From Tropicimonas sp. IMCC34011 (GTDB lineage Bacteria > Pseudomonadota > Alphaproteobacteria > Rhodobacterales > Rhodobacteraceae), in contig NZ_QMEJ01000002.1 of assembly GCF_003390865.1 (NCBI RefSeq), forward strand, positions 372,001-436,000: a DNA stretch of 64,000 bases, read 5' to 3'. Within the stretch, counting starts at the first letter, position 1, and each line of letters starts with the position of its first letter. Under the pieces are notes generated by a model, which ran no database searches, was not told the origin of the DNA, and saw nothing but the letters and a program-made list of their open reading frames with translations. The translations under genes were made by a program, and so were the position numbers. This document shows, piece by piece, positions 17,232-27,930 of the stretch.

Positions 17232-17267
17232 GGAACGGACGGGCTGCGCAAGGCAGTCCGGTCCTCA
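17229..17267. terminator. Hairpin between convergent stop codons
   Basis: TGAGGAACGGAC pairs with GTCCGGTCCTCA (11 pairs, one internal mismatch) around a 15-base loop. The stem base contains the stop codon of the GlnQ-type gene on one side and of the ScfR-type gene on the other. No T run is present, so it is a candidate bidirectional barrier rather than a canonical terminator. Confidence 0.5.
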
Positions 17268-18557
17268 GGCTGACCCGGCGATGAACGGCTCCCGCCGCGC
17301 CGGGCAGGCGTCCCGCGTGCACAGCCGGCAGGCCGCGCCGACGGGGAGCGCGGCCTCCGCCGGCCCTGCGGCCGCCGGCAGAAGCAGCATCGTCGCCTCG
17401 ATGACCGGCGGACGGCCGAATGCAGGCGGACCGGACGGCTCGGCCAGCGCATAGGCCGCGAACCGGGCGGGAGGGCGGCCGTCCATCTCGATGTCACGGG
17501 CGATCGGAACGCCGGGGCGGAGCAGCGCTTCGAAGAGGGGCCAGAGAGGACAGGCTGCACCGAGGCGCGGCGCGGGAAAGCCCGGCGCCGGCTTGCGCAG
17601 GATCATCGTGCCCGACAGATCGCAGCTCAGAAGCGCTGCGCCAGCCTCCGGCACGCTCGCGATCCGGCGCAGAACCGTGCCGAGGCCGCAGCCTGCCCGG
17701 ACCGCCACGGCCGCGGGATCGAGACCCTCCCTGAGCGCCTCCCTCAGGGGCCCCAGCGGCAGGGCGCGGGCGTCCGCAGCGGCGCGGGCAAGATGACCTC
17801 GGGCGAGACGCTGCGCGGCCGCGCTCTCCAGCTCCTTCGCCTGCGACAACTCTTCCGCGATCCGGTCTGCGTCCCCCGCGCCCGCAGTCTCGATCTCGAG
17901 GATGTGCCAGTTCCGCGCAGCGAGGAAGCGCTCCAGCTCCTCCAGTGGACCGGCAGGAGCGGCATCCTCGGAACTGGCATCCAGATAACGCGCCAGGTCC
18001 TCCGCCGCGCCGGCAAGACGGTCGCCGTCTTCGGCGAGATTTCGGTGGAAGCGCTCGGTCCAGACGGCCTCCAGATCCCGCGTCTCGGCGAGGATCGCGG
18101 CGGTGGAGCGCATGGCGGTCACGACCGACAGCACCTCGTGCAGCGAGGCGGACAGGATCGGATCGTGCGCGAGCCGGTCAGACAGAGTCGCAACCGTCCG
18201 CTCCAGCCGCCGCACCGCACCGCCCTGCTCCGCCATCAGGCGCGCGAGGTCCGGGAACCGCGCGGCGAAGTCCTCGAGCTCCGCGATATCCGCCGCCGCG
18301 CCGGCATGACCCGCCACCGCATCCTCGAGGCCCGCCACCAGCGCCCGCCCGGCGCCTTCGGACAGCGCCTGCGCCTCGGTGCCGAGCTCCCGCGCGATCG
18401 TGGCGAGGAGCCCGCCGCCGATCCGGCGGCGATTGTGCTCGATAAGATTGAGATAGGAGGCGGAAATTCCGGCCGCCTTTGCCAGATCCGCCTGCTTGAT
18501 CCCCGCCATGATGCGCCGCTCCCTGATGCGGCTTCCGGCATGCCCAGCGCTGGCCAT
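17265..18557 (-). CDS. XRE-family regulator with short-chain acyl-sensing domain (ScfR/RamB/PccR type, DUF2083)
   Basis: The 430-residue regulator has an N-terminal helix-turn-helix (about 9-62: IKQADLAKAAGISASYLNLI) and a long C-terminal region ending in the ScfR-type cysteine cluster CRLCTRDACPARRE. The mid-region GAACPLWPLFEALLRPG is also typical of DUF2083 proteins. Known relatives (RamB, PccR, MccR) control acetate, propionate or methylcitrate metabolism and bind TTTGCAAA-like sites. It lies between two ABC operons and about 5.7 kb from acs. It shares a 219-bp divergent region with the branched-chain binding-protein gene, so it may control that operon and itself. Confidence 0.88.
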   Translation of the reverse strand: MASAGHAGSRIRERRIMAGIKQADLAKAAGISASYLNLIEHNRRRIGGGLLATIARELGTEAQALSEGAGRALVAGLEDAVAGHAGAAADIAELEDFAARFPDLARLMAEQGGAVRRLERTVATLSDRLAHDPILSASLHEVLSVVTAMRSTAAILAETRDLEAVWTERFHRNLAEDGDRLAGAAEDLARYLDASSEDAAPAGPLEELERFLAARNWHILEIETAGAGDADRIAEELSQAKELESAAAQRLARGHLARAAADARALPLGPLREALREGLDPAAVAVRAGCGLGTVLRRIASVPEAGAALLSCDLSGTMILRKPAPGFPAPRLGAACPLWPLFEALLRPGVPIARDIEMDGRPPARFAAYALAEPSGPPAFGRPPVIEATMLLLPAAAGPAEAALPVGAACRLCTRDACPARREPFIAGSA

Positions 18558-18601
18558 GGATGGCGTCCTTTCCCGTCAGGGACTTACCGCGTTGCAGCAT
18601 C

Positions 18602-18650
18602 AAGAACTTTACAAAATGCTGCACCGCACTGTCCAACAATTTACTAAATT
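18602..18650. promoter_or_regulatory. Candidate ScfR operator and AT palindrome in divergent promoter region
   Basis: AGAACTTTACAAA (18603-18615) differs by one base from the RamB consensus RRAACTTTGCAAA and lies 46 bases before the regulator start. A perfect palindrome AATTTA-C-TAAATT (18638-18650) follows. The whole 18600-18720 stretch is AT-rich, as expected for the divergent promoters. Confidence 0.45.
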
Positions 18651-18776
18651 CCTACCGTTTCGTAATGGGTTGTTGAATTGTTTTCTCAAAGAACTGCATA
18701 AAAATTACAGCCCACGGAAGCGGGGCGTGCCCCCTCTCGGGAGGAGAGCGCGGGGCAAATCAATGGGAGGAAATTC

Positions 18777-20144
18777 ATGTCGTTTCGCAGACAGACACGT
18801 CGCGGTATCCTGAAAACCGGCATCGCCGCCGGCGCGGGGCTCGCCCTGCCGACGATCTTTACCGCCCGATCCGCCAGTGCCTTCACCAACGAGCCCACCG
18901 GCAGTTCCGTGACGCTCGGCTTCAACGTGCCGCAATCCGGCCCCTATGCCGACGAGGGCGCCGACGAGCTGCGGGCGTTCGAGCTCGCGGTCGAGCACCT
19001 CAACGGCGAGGGCGACGGCGGCATGATGAACACCTTCTCCTCGAAGGAGCTCACGGGAGAGGGCATCCTTGGCAAGCGGGTCGAATACGTCACCGGCGAC
19101 ACGCAGACGAAGTCCGACGCAGCCCGCGCCTCCGCCCGCTCGATGATCGAGAAGGACGGCGCGGTCATGATTTCGGGCGGTTCCTCGTCCGGCGTCGCCG
19201 TCGCCGTGCAGGGTCTCTGCCAGGAAGCGGGCGTGATCTTCATGGCCGGCCTCACGCATTCGAACGACACCACCGGCAAGGATCGCAAGGCCAACGGCTT
19301 CCGTCACTTCTTCAACGCCTATCAGTCGGGCGCGGCGCTCGGCCCCGTTCTCGAGACGCTGTACGGAACCGACCGCAAGGCCTACCACCTGACGGCGGAC
19401 TACACCTGGGGCTGGACGACGCAGGAATCCATGCAGGCCGTCACCGAGGATCTGGGCTGGGAGACGGTCAACAACGTCCTCACGCCGCTCGCGGCGACGG
19501 ACTTCTCCTCCTACATCACCCCGATCCTTCAATCGGGCGCGGACGTGCTCTTCCTGAACCACTACGGCGGCAACATGGTGAACTCGCTCACCAACGCCGT
19601 CCAGTTCGGGCTGAAGGACGCGATGGCCCAGACCGGCAAGCAGTTCGAGATCGTCGTGCCGCTCTACTCGGAGCTTATGGCGCGCGGCGCGGGCGAGAAC
19701 ATCCGCGGCATTCCCGGCTCCCAGAACTGGGACTGGAAGCTCGAGAACCAGCTCGGCGAGCGGTATCGCGGCACGAACGTCTTCACCCAGTCCTTCGGCG
19801 AGAAGTACGGCTTCCCGCCGTCCCAGGCGGCCCATACCTGCTACGTGCAGACGCTGCTCTATGCGGACGCGGTCCAGCGCGCCGGCTCGTTCAACCCCTG
19901 CGCGGTGGTCGAGGCTCTGGAGGACTTCGAGTTCGACGGTCTCGGCAACGGCCCGACGCTCTACCGCGGCGCCGACCACCAGTGCCTCAAGGACGTCGTC
20001 GTCACCCGCGGAAAGGAGAACCCGGACAACGAGTTCGACCTCGTCGAGATCGTCGAGGCGACCCCCGTGGAGCAGGTCACCTACCCGCCCGATCATCCGA
20101 TGTTCGCCGGCGGCGCGCTCGGGGAGTGCAACGAGGGCGCCTGA
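18777..20144 (+). CDS. Branched-chain-type ABC transporter substrate-binding protein, Tat-exported
   Basis: A 455-residue periplasmic binding protein of the Leu/Ile/Val (LivJ/UrtA-like) family. The N-terminus MSFRRQTRRGILKTGIAAG has a twin-arginine pattern followed by a hydrophobic stretch and an ASA-F cleavage region near 38, so export by Tat is likely. FNVPQSGPYADEGADE marks the first ligand-binding strand and loop. Start ATG 18777 has GGGAGG upstream. It heads a five-gene rightward operon with two permeases and two ATPases. The substrate could be branched-chain amino acids, amides or short-chain acyl compounds; I cannot decide. Confidence 0.88.
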   Translation: MSFRRQTRRGILKTGIAAGAGLALPTIFTARSASAFTNEPTGSSVTLGFNVPQSGPYADEGADELRAFELAVEHLNGEGDGGMMNTFSSKELTGEGILGKRVEYVTGDTQTKSDAARASARSMIEKDGAVMISGGSSSGVAVAVQGLCQEAGVIFMAGLTHSNDTTGKDRKANGFRHFFNAYQSGAALGPVLETLYGTDRKAYHLTADYTWGWTTQESMQAVTEDLGWETVNNVLTPLAATDFSSYITPILQSGADVLFLNHYGGNMVNSLTNAVQFGLKDAMAQTGKQFEIVVPLYSELMARGAGENIRGIPGSQNWDWKLENQLGERYRGTNVFTQSFGEKYGFPPSQAAHTCYVQTLLYADAVQRAGSFNPCAVVEALEDFEFDGLGNGPTLYRGADHQCLKDVVVTRGKENPDNEFDLVEIVEATPVEQVTYPPDHPMFAGGALGECNEGA

Positions 20145-20157
20145 CGCGCTCGCGGAG

Positions 20158-20233
20158 GGGGCGCCAGGCACCGGGCGCCCCGCTCATCTCCGACGCCGCA
20201 CCTGACCTGCCGTGCCCGCACCCCGGGCACGGC
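20158..20233 (+). other. Two perfect hairpins between binding-protein and permease genes
   Basis: Hairpin 1 (20158-20181): GGGGCGCC/GGCGCCCC, 8-base loop. Hairpin 2 (20209-20233): GCCGTGCCCG/CGGGCACGGC, 5-base loop. Neither has a T run. They probably protect the binding-protein mRNA from 3' exonucleases and cause differential expression. Confidence 0.6.
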
Positions 20234-20265
20234 GCCTTCCTCATACCAGGATAAAAGCACCCGCG

Positions 20266-21297
20266 ATGGACGCGATACTCCTTCAGATCCTGAACGGCCT
20301 CGACAAGGGCTCGGCCTACGCCCTGATCGCCCTCGGCCTCACCCTCATCTTCGGCACCCTCGGCGTCGTCAACTTCGCCCACGGCGCCCTGTTCATGATC
20401 GGCGCCTTCTGCGCGGTCACGCTGCAACGCATCTTCACCATTTCGCGCACCACGGTGGACGAGAGCCGGACGGACTTTCTCGGAAATCCGATGGAAGTGG
20501 ACACGCCCTATCTCGAGATCTGGTTCGGCCCCGAGTTCGGCGCCGCGCTGATTGACTGGTCCGTGCCGCTGGCGATCCTCTTCGCGATCCCCGTCATGCT
20601 CCTGATCGGCTGGATCATGGAGCGCGGTCTGATCAAGCACTTCTACAAGCGCCCCCATGCGGACCAGATCCTCGTGACCTTCGGCCTCGCGATCGTGCTG
20701 CAGGAGATCATCAAGTACTTCTACGGCGCCAATCCGATCCCGACGCCGGCCCCCAGCGCCTTCGCGGGCTCGTTCGATTTCGGCGCCGCGCTCGGCTTCG
20801 ATCCCATGACGATCATCTACCCCTACTGGCGCCTGATCTACTTCGCCTTCGCCGGCCTCGTGATCGCCGGGGTGTTCTGCTTCCTGCAATTCACCACGTT
20901 CGGGATGGTGGTCCGTGCCGGCATGGCGGATCGGGAGACTGTCGGCCTCCTGGGCATCAACATCGACAAGCGCTTCACCATCATGTTCGGCATCGCCGCC
21001 GCCGTCGCCGGGCTCGCGGGGGTGATGTACACGCCGATAAACTCGCCTAATTACCACATGGGGATGGACTTCCTCGTCCTGTCCTTCGTCGTGGTCGTCG
21101 TGGGCGGAATGGGAAGCCTGCCGGGCGCCGTCCTCGCGGGGTTCCTGCTCGGCATCCTCGAGAGCTTCGCCTCGATGAACGAGATCAAGTCGATCATTCC
21201 CGGCATCGACCAGATCATCATCTACCTCATTGCAATCGTGATCCTTCTGACCCGGCCGCGTGGCCTGATGGGGCGGAAGGGCGTCATGGAGGACTGA
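20266..21297 (+). CDS. Branched-chain-type ABC permease (LivH)
   Basis: A 343-residue permease starting at ATG 20266 with MDAILLQILNGLDKGSAYAL, the standard LivH opening. About eight to nine membrane helices are visible, with GLTLIFGTLGVVNFAHGAL and, near the end, VVVVGGMGSLPGAVLAGFLL, both typical of the family. A loop of about 50 residues between helices 2 and 3 is longer than in E. coli LivH. Only four bases separate its stop from livM. Confidence 0.92.
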   Translation: MDAILLQILNGLDKGSAYALIALGLTLIFGTLGVVNFAHGALFMIGAFCAVTLQRIFTISRTTVDESRTDFLGNPMEVDTPYLEIWFGPEFGAALIDWSVPLAILFAIPVMLLIGWIMERGLIKHFYKRPHADQILVTFGLAIVLQEIIKYFYGANPIPTPAPSAFAGSFDFGAALGFDPMTIIYPYWRLIYFAFAGLVIAGVFCFLQFTTFGMVVRAGMADRETVGLLGINIDKRFTIMFGIAAAVAGLAGVMYTPINSPNYHMGMDFLVLSFVVVVVGGMGSLPGAVLAGFLLGILESFASMNEIKSIIPGIDQIIIYLIAIVILLTRPRGLMGRKGVMED

Positions 21298-21300
21298 TCC

Positions 21301-22518
21301 ATGCTCGGTCTCGACCGCAAGGATACCGGCCTTCTGGCCGTCGTCGCGATCCTGGCGCTCTTCGCGCCGTTCATCCTCAACCCGTTCCCGCAGGGCTCCG
21401 AGCTGGCGCAGTTCAACGCCGGTTACCCCGACCTGATGCAGCGGTTCGTGATCTTCGGGATCTTCGCCATCGGCTTCAATCTGCTCTTCGGGCTGACGGG
21501 CTATCTCTCCTTCGGCCATGCCGCCTTTCTCGGAGTCGGGTCCTACGCCGCGGTGTGGATGTTCAAGCTTCTGAGCATGAACGTCATTCCGGCGATCCTG
21601 CTCTCCATCGCGGTGGCCGGCCTGTTCTCCGTCGTGATCGGGTACATCTCCCTCAGACGGTCGGGCATCTACTTCTCGATCCTGACGCTCGCCTTCGCGC
21701 AGATGTCGTTCAATCTCGCCTATTCGGTGCTGACGCCGATCACCAACGGGGAGACGGGCCTGCAGCTCTCGCTCGACGATCCGCGGGTGCTGGATGGCGG
21801 CGGGGTCGCGACGTCCCTGCCCCTGACCAACTTCTTCGGCATCGAGATGCGGGCGACCGAAACGCTGAACCTCGGCCCCTGGGCGTTCCAGTTCAATGCC
21901 GGGTACTATCTCTGCGCGATCCTGCTCCTCGTCACCTTCTACATCTCGATCCGCATCTTCCGCTCGCCCTTCGGGCTGATGCTGCGGGCGGTGAAGTCGA
22001 ACCAGCAGCGTCTGAGCTATACCGGTCTGTCGACCCGGCCCTACACGCTCGCCGTCTTCGTGATCTCGGGCATGTATGCCGGCCTCGCGGGCGGTCTCCT
22101 TGCCTCGATGGATCCGCTGGCGGGCGCCGAGCGGATGCAGTGGACCGCCTCCGGCGAGGTCGTGATCATGACGATCCTCGGTGGCGCCGGCACGCTGATC
22201 GGGCCGGTCCTCGGCGCGGGCGTCATCAAGTATTTCGAGAACATCTTCTCGAAGATCAACGAAGGCGTCCTGCACGGCTGGTTCGGCGCCCTGCCGGACG
22301 GGCTGGAGAACGCCATCGTCTGGGTGCTCGCGCGGTTCACCGGCGAGGGCTGGCACCTGACGCTCGGCCTGCTCTTCATGGCCATCATCATCTTCCTGCC
22401 GGGCGGACTGGTCGAAGGCGGACGCCGCAGCCGCGCCCTCTTCCGCCGCCGGGGCCGCCGCGGCGGCGCGGCGGAGGAAGACGCCGCCAAGCAACGCGCC
22501 GCCCGCCCGGCCGAGTGA
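21301..22518 (+). CDS. Branched-chain-type ABC permease (LivM)
   Basis: A 405-residue second permease subunit with about nine helices. It shows [20 protein letters not shown] and [10 protein letters not shown] near residues 60-85, then [20 protein letters not shown], which are LivM hallmarks, and [15 protein letters not shown] near 300. The last 30 residues are basic and alanine-rich (RRRGRRGG), an unusual but plausible cytoplasmic tail. The gene runs directly into the ATPase gene 12 bases later. Confidence 0.92.
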   Translation: MLGLDRKDTGLLAVVAILALFAPFILNPFPQGSELAQFNAGYPDLMQRFVIFGIFAIGFNLLFGLTGYLSFGHAAFLGVGSYAAVWMFKLLSMNVIPAILLSIAVAGLFSVVIGYISLRRSGIYFSILTLAFAQMSFNLAYSVLTPITNGETGLQLSLDDPRVLDGGGVATSLPLTNFFGIEMRATETLNLGPWAFQFNAGYYLCAILLLVTFYISIRIFRSPFGLMLRAVKSNQQRLSYTGLSTRPYTLAVFVISGMYAGLAGGLLASMDPLAGAERMQWTASGEVVIMTILGGAGTLIGPVLGAGVIKYFENIFSKINEGVLHGWFGALPDGLENAIVWVLARFTGEGWHLTLGLLFMAIIIFLPGGLVEGGRRSRALFRRRGRRGGAAEEDAAKQRAARPAE

Positions 22519-22529
22519 GGAGAGAGACC

Positions 22530-23294
22530 ATGGGAATTCTCGACGTCAAGGATGTCGGCAAGCGCTTCGGCGGACTTCAGGCCCTCTCGGACGTGAACTT
22601 GTCGGTCAGGGAGAACACCGTCCACGCCATCATCGGGCCGAACGGGGCCGGCAAGTCGACGCTGCTGAACTGTCTCGTGGGCAAGCTGATGCCGGATACA
22701 GGCTCCGTCCTCTTCGACGGGCAGTCCGTCCTCGGGCGCAAACCGCACGAGATCAACCAGCTCGGCATCGCCCGTGTCTTCCAGACGCCGGAGATCTTCG
22801 GCGACCTGACGGTGATGGAGAATGTCCTCATTCCCTGTTTCGCCCGGAGGGACGGCGCGTTCGAGCTGAACCCGCTGGTCTCCGTCGCCTCCCAGAAGGA
22901 CATGGCGGCGAAGGCGGAGGCCATCCTCGCCGATGTGAACATGGCGCAGAGCCGGGGCGTCCACGCCGCCTCCCTCTCCCGCGGGGACAAGCGCCGCCTC
23001 GAAATGGCGATGTGTCTCGTGCAGGAGCCGCGCCTGCTTCTGCTCGACGAGCCCACCGCCGGCATGTCCCGCGCGGACACCAACAACACCATTTCGCTCC
23101 TGAAGGAAATCAAGGCCAAGCGGGACATCACGATGGTCATCATCGAGCATGACATGCACGTCGTGTTCTCCCTTGCGGACCGGATCACCGTCCTCGCCCA
23201 GGGCACTCCGCTCGTGGAGGACACGCCTGAGCGCATCAAGGGGCACCCGAAGGTGCAGGAGGCCTATCTGGGCACCTCCGACGCCGCGGCCTGA
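22530..23294 (+). CDS. Branched-chain-type ABC ATPase (LivG)
   Basis: A 254-residue ATPase from ATG 22530 (GAGGAGAG upstream). Walker A GPNGAGKSTLLN, Walker B LLLLDEPTAGMSRAD and the H-loop IIEHDM are intact. The signature is SRGDKRRLE in place of LSGGQ-type sequence, a variant seen in a LivG subgroup. Energises the LivH/LivM pair. Confidence 0.92.
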   Translation: MGILDVKDVGKRFGGLQALSDVNLSVRENTVHAIIGPNGAGKSTLLNCLVGKLMPDTGSVLFDGQSVLGRKPHEINQLGIARVFQTPEIFGDLTVMENVLIPCFARRDGAFELNPLVSVASQKDMAAKAEAILADVNMAQSRGVHAASLSRGDKRRLEMAMCLVQEPRLLLLDEPTAGMSRADTNNTISLLKEIKAKRDITMVIIEHDMHVVFSLADRITVLAQGTPLVEDTPERIKGHPKVQEAYLGTSDAAA

Positions 23295-23334
23295 TCCCCT
23301 TATGCCCAAGGATATGACCCCCAAGGATATCACC

Positions 23335-24090
23335 ATGGTCGCCAGACCCGATTTCAGCCAGCACGCCAACCATGCCAGCACCGCGCCCGCCTTCTTTTCG
23401 GTGTGGGACCTGCACGCCTATTACGGCGAGAGCTACATCGTGCAGGGCGTCAGCTTCACCGTGCACGAGGGGGAGATCCTCGCGCTTCTCGGTCGCAACG
23501 GCGCCGGCAAGACCTCGACCCTCCGGGCCCTCGCACGCACCGGCAGCCCGCAGCTCACCCACGGTGAGATTTGGCTCGACCACCAGCCGCTCCACCGCAT
23601 GGCCAGCCACGAGGCGAGCGCGGCGGGCCTCGGCCTCGTGCCAGAGGACCGGCGGATCATTCCGGGGCTGACGGTGGAGGAGAACCTGAAGCTGGCGCAG
23701 ATCGCGCCGCCCATAGGCTGGTCCCTCGAGCGGCTCTACGAACTGTTCCCCCGCCTCGGGGAGCGGCGGAAGCAGGAGGGCGTGACGCTGTCGGGCGGGG
23801 AGCAGCAGATGCTGGCCATCGCCCGGGCGCTTGCGCGGGACATCAAGGTCCTGCTTCTCGACGAGCCCTACGAAGGCCTCGCGCCCGTCATCGTGGACGA
23901 GATCGAGAAGACGCTGGCCCTGATCAAGAGCCAGGGCATCACCACGATCATCGTCGAACAGAACGCCATTCGCGCGCTGAAGCTCGCGGACCGCGCCGTG
24001 ATCCTCGACACCGGGCAGATCGTGTTCGACGGCAGCGCGGAGGAGGTGCTGAAGGACGAGGCGCTTCGGGCCGAGTATCTCGCCATCTGA
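23335..24090 (+). CDS. Branched-chain-type ABC ATPase (LivF)
   Basis: A 251-residue ATPase. ATG 23335 is preferred because AAGGA lies seven bases before it; ATG 23302 and 23314 in the same frame would add up to 11 residues. Walker A GRNGAGKTS, signature LSGGEQQMLAIARAL, Walker B VLLLDEPYEGLAP and IIVEQN are present. The N-terminal 25 residues before the ABC core are longer than usual. It is the last gene of the transporter, 129 bases before acs, so acs could share its transcript. Confidence 0.92.
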   Translation: MVARPDFSQHANHASTAPAFFSVWDLHAYYGESYIVQGVSFTVHEGEILALLGRNGAGKTSTLRALARTGSPQLTHGEIWLDHQPLHRMASHEASAAGLGLVPEDRRIIPGLTVEENLKLAQIAPPIGWSLERLYELFPRLGERRKQEGVTLSGGEQQMLAIARALARDIKVLLLDEPYEGLAPVIVDEIEKTLALIKSQGITTIIVEQNAIRALKLADRAVILDTGQIVFDGSAEEVLKDEALRAEYLAI

Positions 24091-24219
24091 AAGCCCGTCC
24101 CGGGCCTTGCACCTTGCCGCCCGGGAACCGACAAGGGGTATGAGGACAGATCTGGGCGCGGGAGCGGGGGGTCACCCCCGGCGGGAGGCTCCGCCCGCGC
24201 CATCCGAGGGAGGACAGAC

Positions 24220-26175
<1,956 letters not shown>

Positions 26176-26197
26176 GCACCTGAGCGAAGCTCCGCAG

Positions 26198-26226
26198 CGG
26201 GCGCCGGCTCCGGCCTGCGCCCGTTT
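26198..26226 (+). terminator. Possible weak terminator after acs
   Basis: CGGGCGC pairs with GCGCCCG around a 12-base GC-rich loop, followed by TTT. The T run is short, so termination efficiency is doubtful. Confidence 0.35.
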
Positions 26227-26331
26227 GCCTGTCCAGTGCGCCCATGGAAGACGCGGACCGAAGCATTCTCGTAAGGGATTTGTGGAATCGTTCGAATCGT
26301 GGGGCATCCGAAGCAGACGAGGGCTGTTCAG

Positions 26332-26733
26332 ATGTCAGAAATCGACGCGTTCCGTATCCCGGCGGGCCAGCCCTTGCTACAGGCCGGGTCTTTCTCAAGC
26401 GCTGCGCCGGAAGATGGTCGGCCGGCGGCGGCGGTGAAAGCCGGACCGGTGCCGAAAGGGGCGCTCTCTGCCGCGCCGGAGGCGTCCGATAGCAGAGGTG
26501 GAGGCTTGCCGCCCGCCCCGGCATTGCAGGCAGCCGGGACACCCGTGTCGGCCCCCGCAGGGCAATCGGAGTACGCCGAAGCGCTCCTCGGCCGATACGC
26601 CGTGATCCCGAGCGAAGCCACGATTCGGATCGCCCGGCACCGCGAAGAAGCCCTCCTCCGCCCCACCCTTACCGACGCCGCAAGGATCACCGGGCCGTCC
26701 CCCCGCCCCGCCCGGCTGGATACGAGCAGGTAG
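26332..26733 (+). CDS. Possible small Ala/Pro-rich protein, 133 aa
   Basis: A frame from ATG 26332 (GAGGG 10 bases upstream) with moderately GC-rich third positions. The product is low complexity, rich in Ala, Pro, Gly and Ser through residue 80, then ends with an Arg-rich part containing AEALLGRYAVIPSEATIRIA. No signal peptide, membrane segment or family is recognised. Competing frames on the other strand look no better. It may be real or a chance open frame; the glycosyltransferase-like gene follows 72 bases later. Confidence 0.35.
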   Translation: MSEIDAFRIPAGQPLLQAGSFSSAAPEDGRPAAAVKAGPVPKGALSAAPEASDSRGGGLPPAPALQAAGTPVSAPAGQSEYAEALLGRYAVIPSEATIRIARHREEALLRPTLTDAARITGPSPRPARLDTSR

Positions 26734-26805
26734 GCCCTTGACGATGCGGGTGCGCGCCGCCGCGAAACCTGTAGTTTGAGCGGGCAAAACACGGAAGGCG
26801 CGCGC

Positions 26806-27930
26806 ATGACAGTCAATTCCCTGATCGTTCGGACAGGCCCCGAGCCCTGGAAGCGGAAGCGCCGGAAGATCGTTCTCGGGCGGCCGTTCCTTGGGGGGCG
26901 GCGCAAGAATGTCCTGATCTTGTACAAACCTCAGAAGATTGCATATGCGCAGGTGCATCCCCTTCTTCGGCAGGAGGGCACCGGCAGCGCCGCAGCCGTA
27001 CGTTTTCGACTGTATCCAACCAAGGACGCTGAAACCGGTATCCCGAGCCGCTTGAAGAACGCCGATCATGTCATCGTTCAACCCTGGGATCCGGATCCGG
27101 ACCGGATGGATCGGCTTCTGGAGAGCGTGCGATCCCCTCCATCGCGCCCGGGCATGACCGTCTTCGACAGCGTCGCCAGTCTTTCGCTATCTTTTGGAAG
27201 ACTGCTTCCGGAGGCCGATTTCTACTTCAAGAAATCGCTTTACGCGGACCCCTCCCGCTACGCGCAGGACCGTCTCGGCGGCTCGAATCTCAGCGAATTC
27301 TACGGCACGCGTTACGATCTGGACATGGACGTGGCTCCGGGCCGGGACCTCGGCGGCGACATCTCGAAACTCCGCCTGTCTCCCAATTTCCTGACCGAGC
27401 CCACACTTTTCGAACGGTTCCGCAAGGGCGGAGAGCCGGCGCGCCAGGGCGGAGAGGCGCGCCCCATCGACCTGCACGCGCGCCTTGGCGGTAAGTCTCG
27501 CGATGGCTGGTACGGGCGGATGCGGCAGGACGCCGAGGCGCAGGTGGATCGGATCGGCGACATCTCGGCGGCGACGGGCGGCGGGCTTCCCTGGGCCGAG
27601 TACATGGCCGAGCTCGGTCGCTCGAAGCTCTGCTTCTCCCCGTTCGGCAGCGGAGAGCTCTGCTGGCGCGATGTCGAGGCGATCCTTGCGGGCGCGGTGC
27701 TGCTGAAGCCCTCCATGGATCACCTGAGGACGCTGCCCGATCTGTATCGCCCTTGGGAGACCTACGTTCCGCTGGCCTGGGATTTCTCCGACCTCGGCGA
27801 GAAGGTCCGGATGCTGCTCGGCGCGCAGGACATGCGGGAGGAGATCGCCCGCGAGGCTTACTGCACCGCGCGCGACTTCGCCCGGTCGACCGGGCCGGTC
27901 GACGCCTACCGCGACATGCTCGCCTCCTAG
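26806..27930 (+). CDS. Putative glycosyltransferase/exostosin-like protein
   Basis: The 374-residue soluble protein starts at ATG 26806 (GGAAGG upstream). Its C-terminal third contains LCFSPFGSGELCWRDVEAIL, then AGAVLLKPSMDHL and ETYVPLAWDFSDL. This is the arrangement of a nucleotide-sugar-binding domain in exostosin-like or GT-B glycosyltransferases (a G-x-G-E-x-x-W-R-x-x-E acceptor region). The N-terminal part is basic and not distinctive. No polysaccharide cluster surrounds it, so the acceptor is unknown. Its stop shares the palindrome CTAG with the stop of the convergent aminotransferase gene. Confidence 0.55.
   Translation: MTVNSLIVRTGPEPWKRKRRKIVLGRPFLGGRRKNVLILYKPQKIAYAQVHPLLRQEGTGSAAAVRFRLYPTKDAETGIPSRLKNADHVIVQPWDPDPDRMDRLLESVRSPPSRPGMTVFDSVASLSLSFGRLLPEADFYFKKSLYADPSRYAQDRLGGSNLSEFYGTRYDLDMDVAPGRDLGGDISKLRLSPNFLTEPTLFERFRKGGEPARQGGEARPIDLHARLGGKSRDGWYGRMRQDAEAQVDRIGDISAATGGGLPWAEYMAELGRSKLCFSPFGSGELCWRDVEAILAGAVLLKPSMDHLRTLPDLYRPWETYVPLAWDFSDLGEKVRMLLGAQDMREEIAREAYCTARDFARSTGPVDAYRDMLAS

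Noticed and set aside
26328-27081. Leftward open frames opposite the Ala/Pro-rich protein and glycosyltransferase start
   Set aside because: They cross the well-supported start of the rightward gene and show no motifs or ribosome-binding sites.
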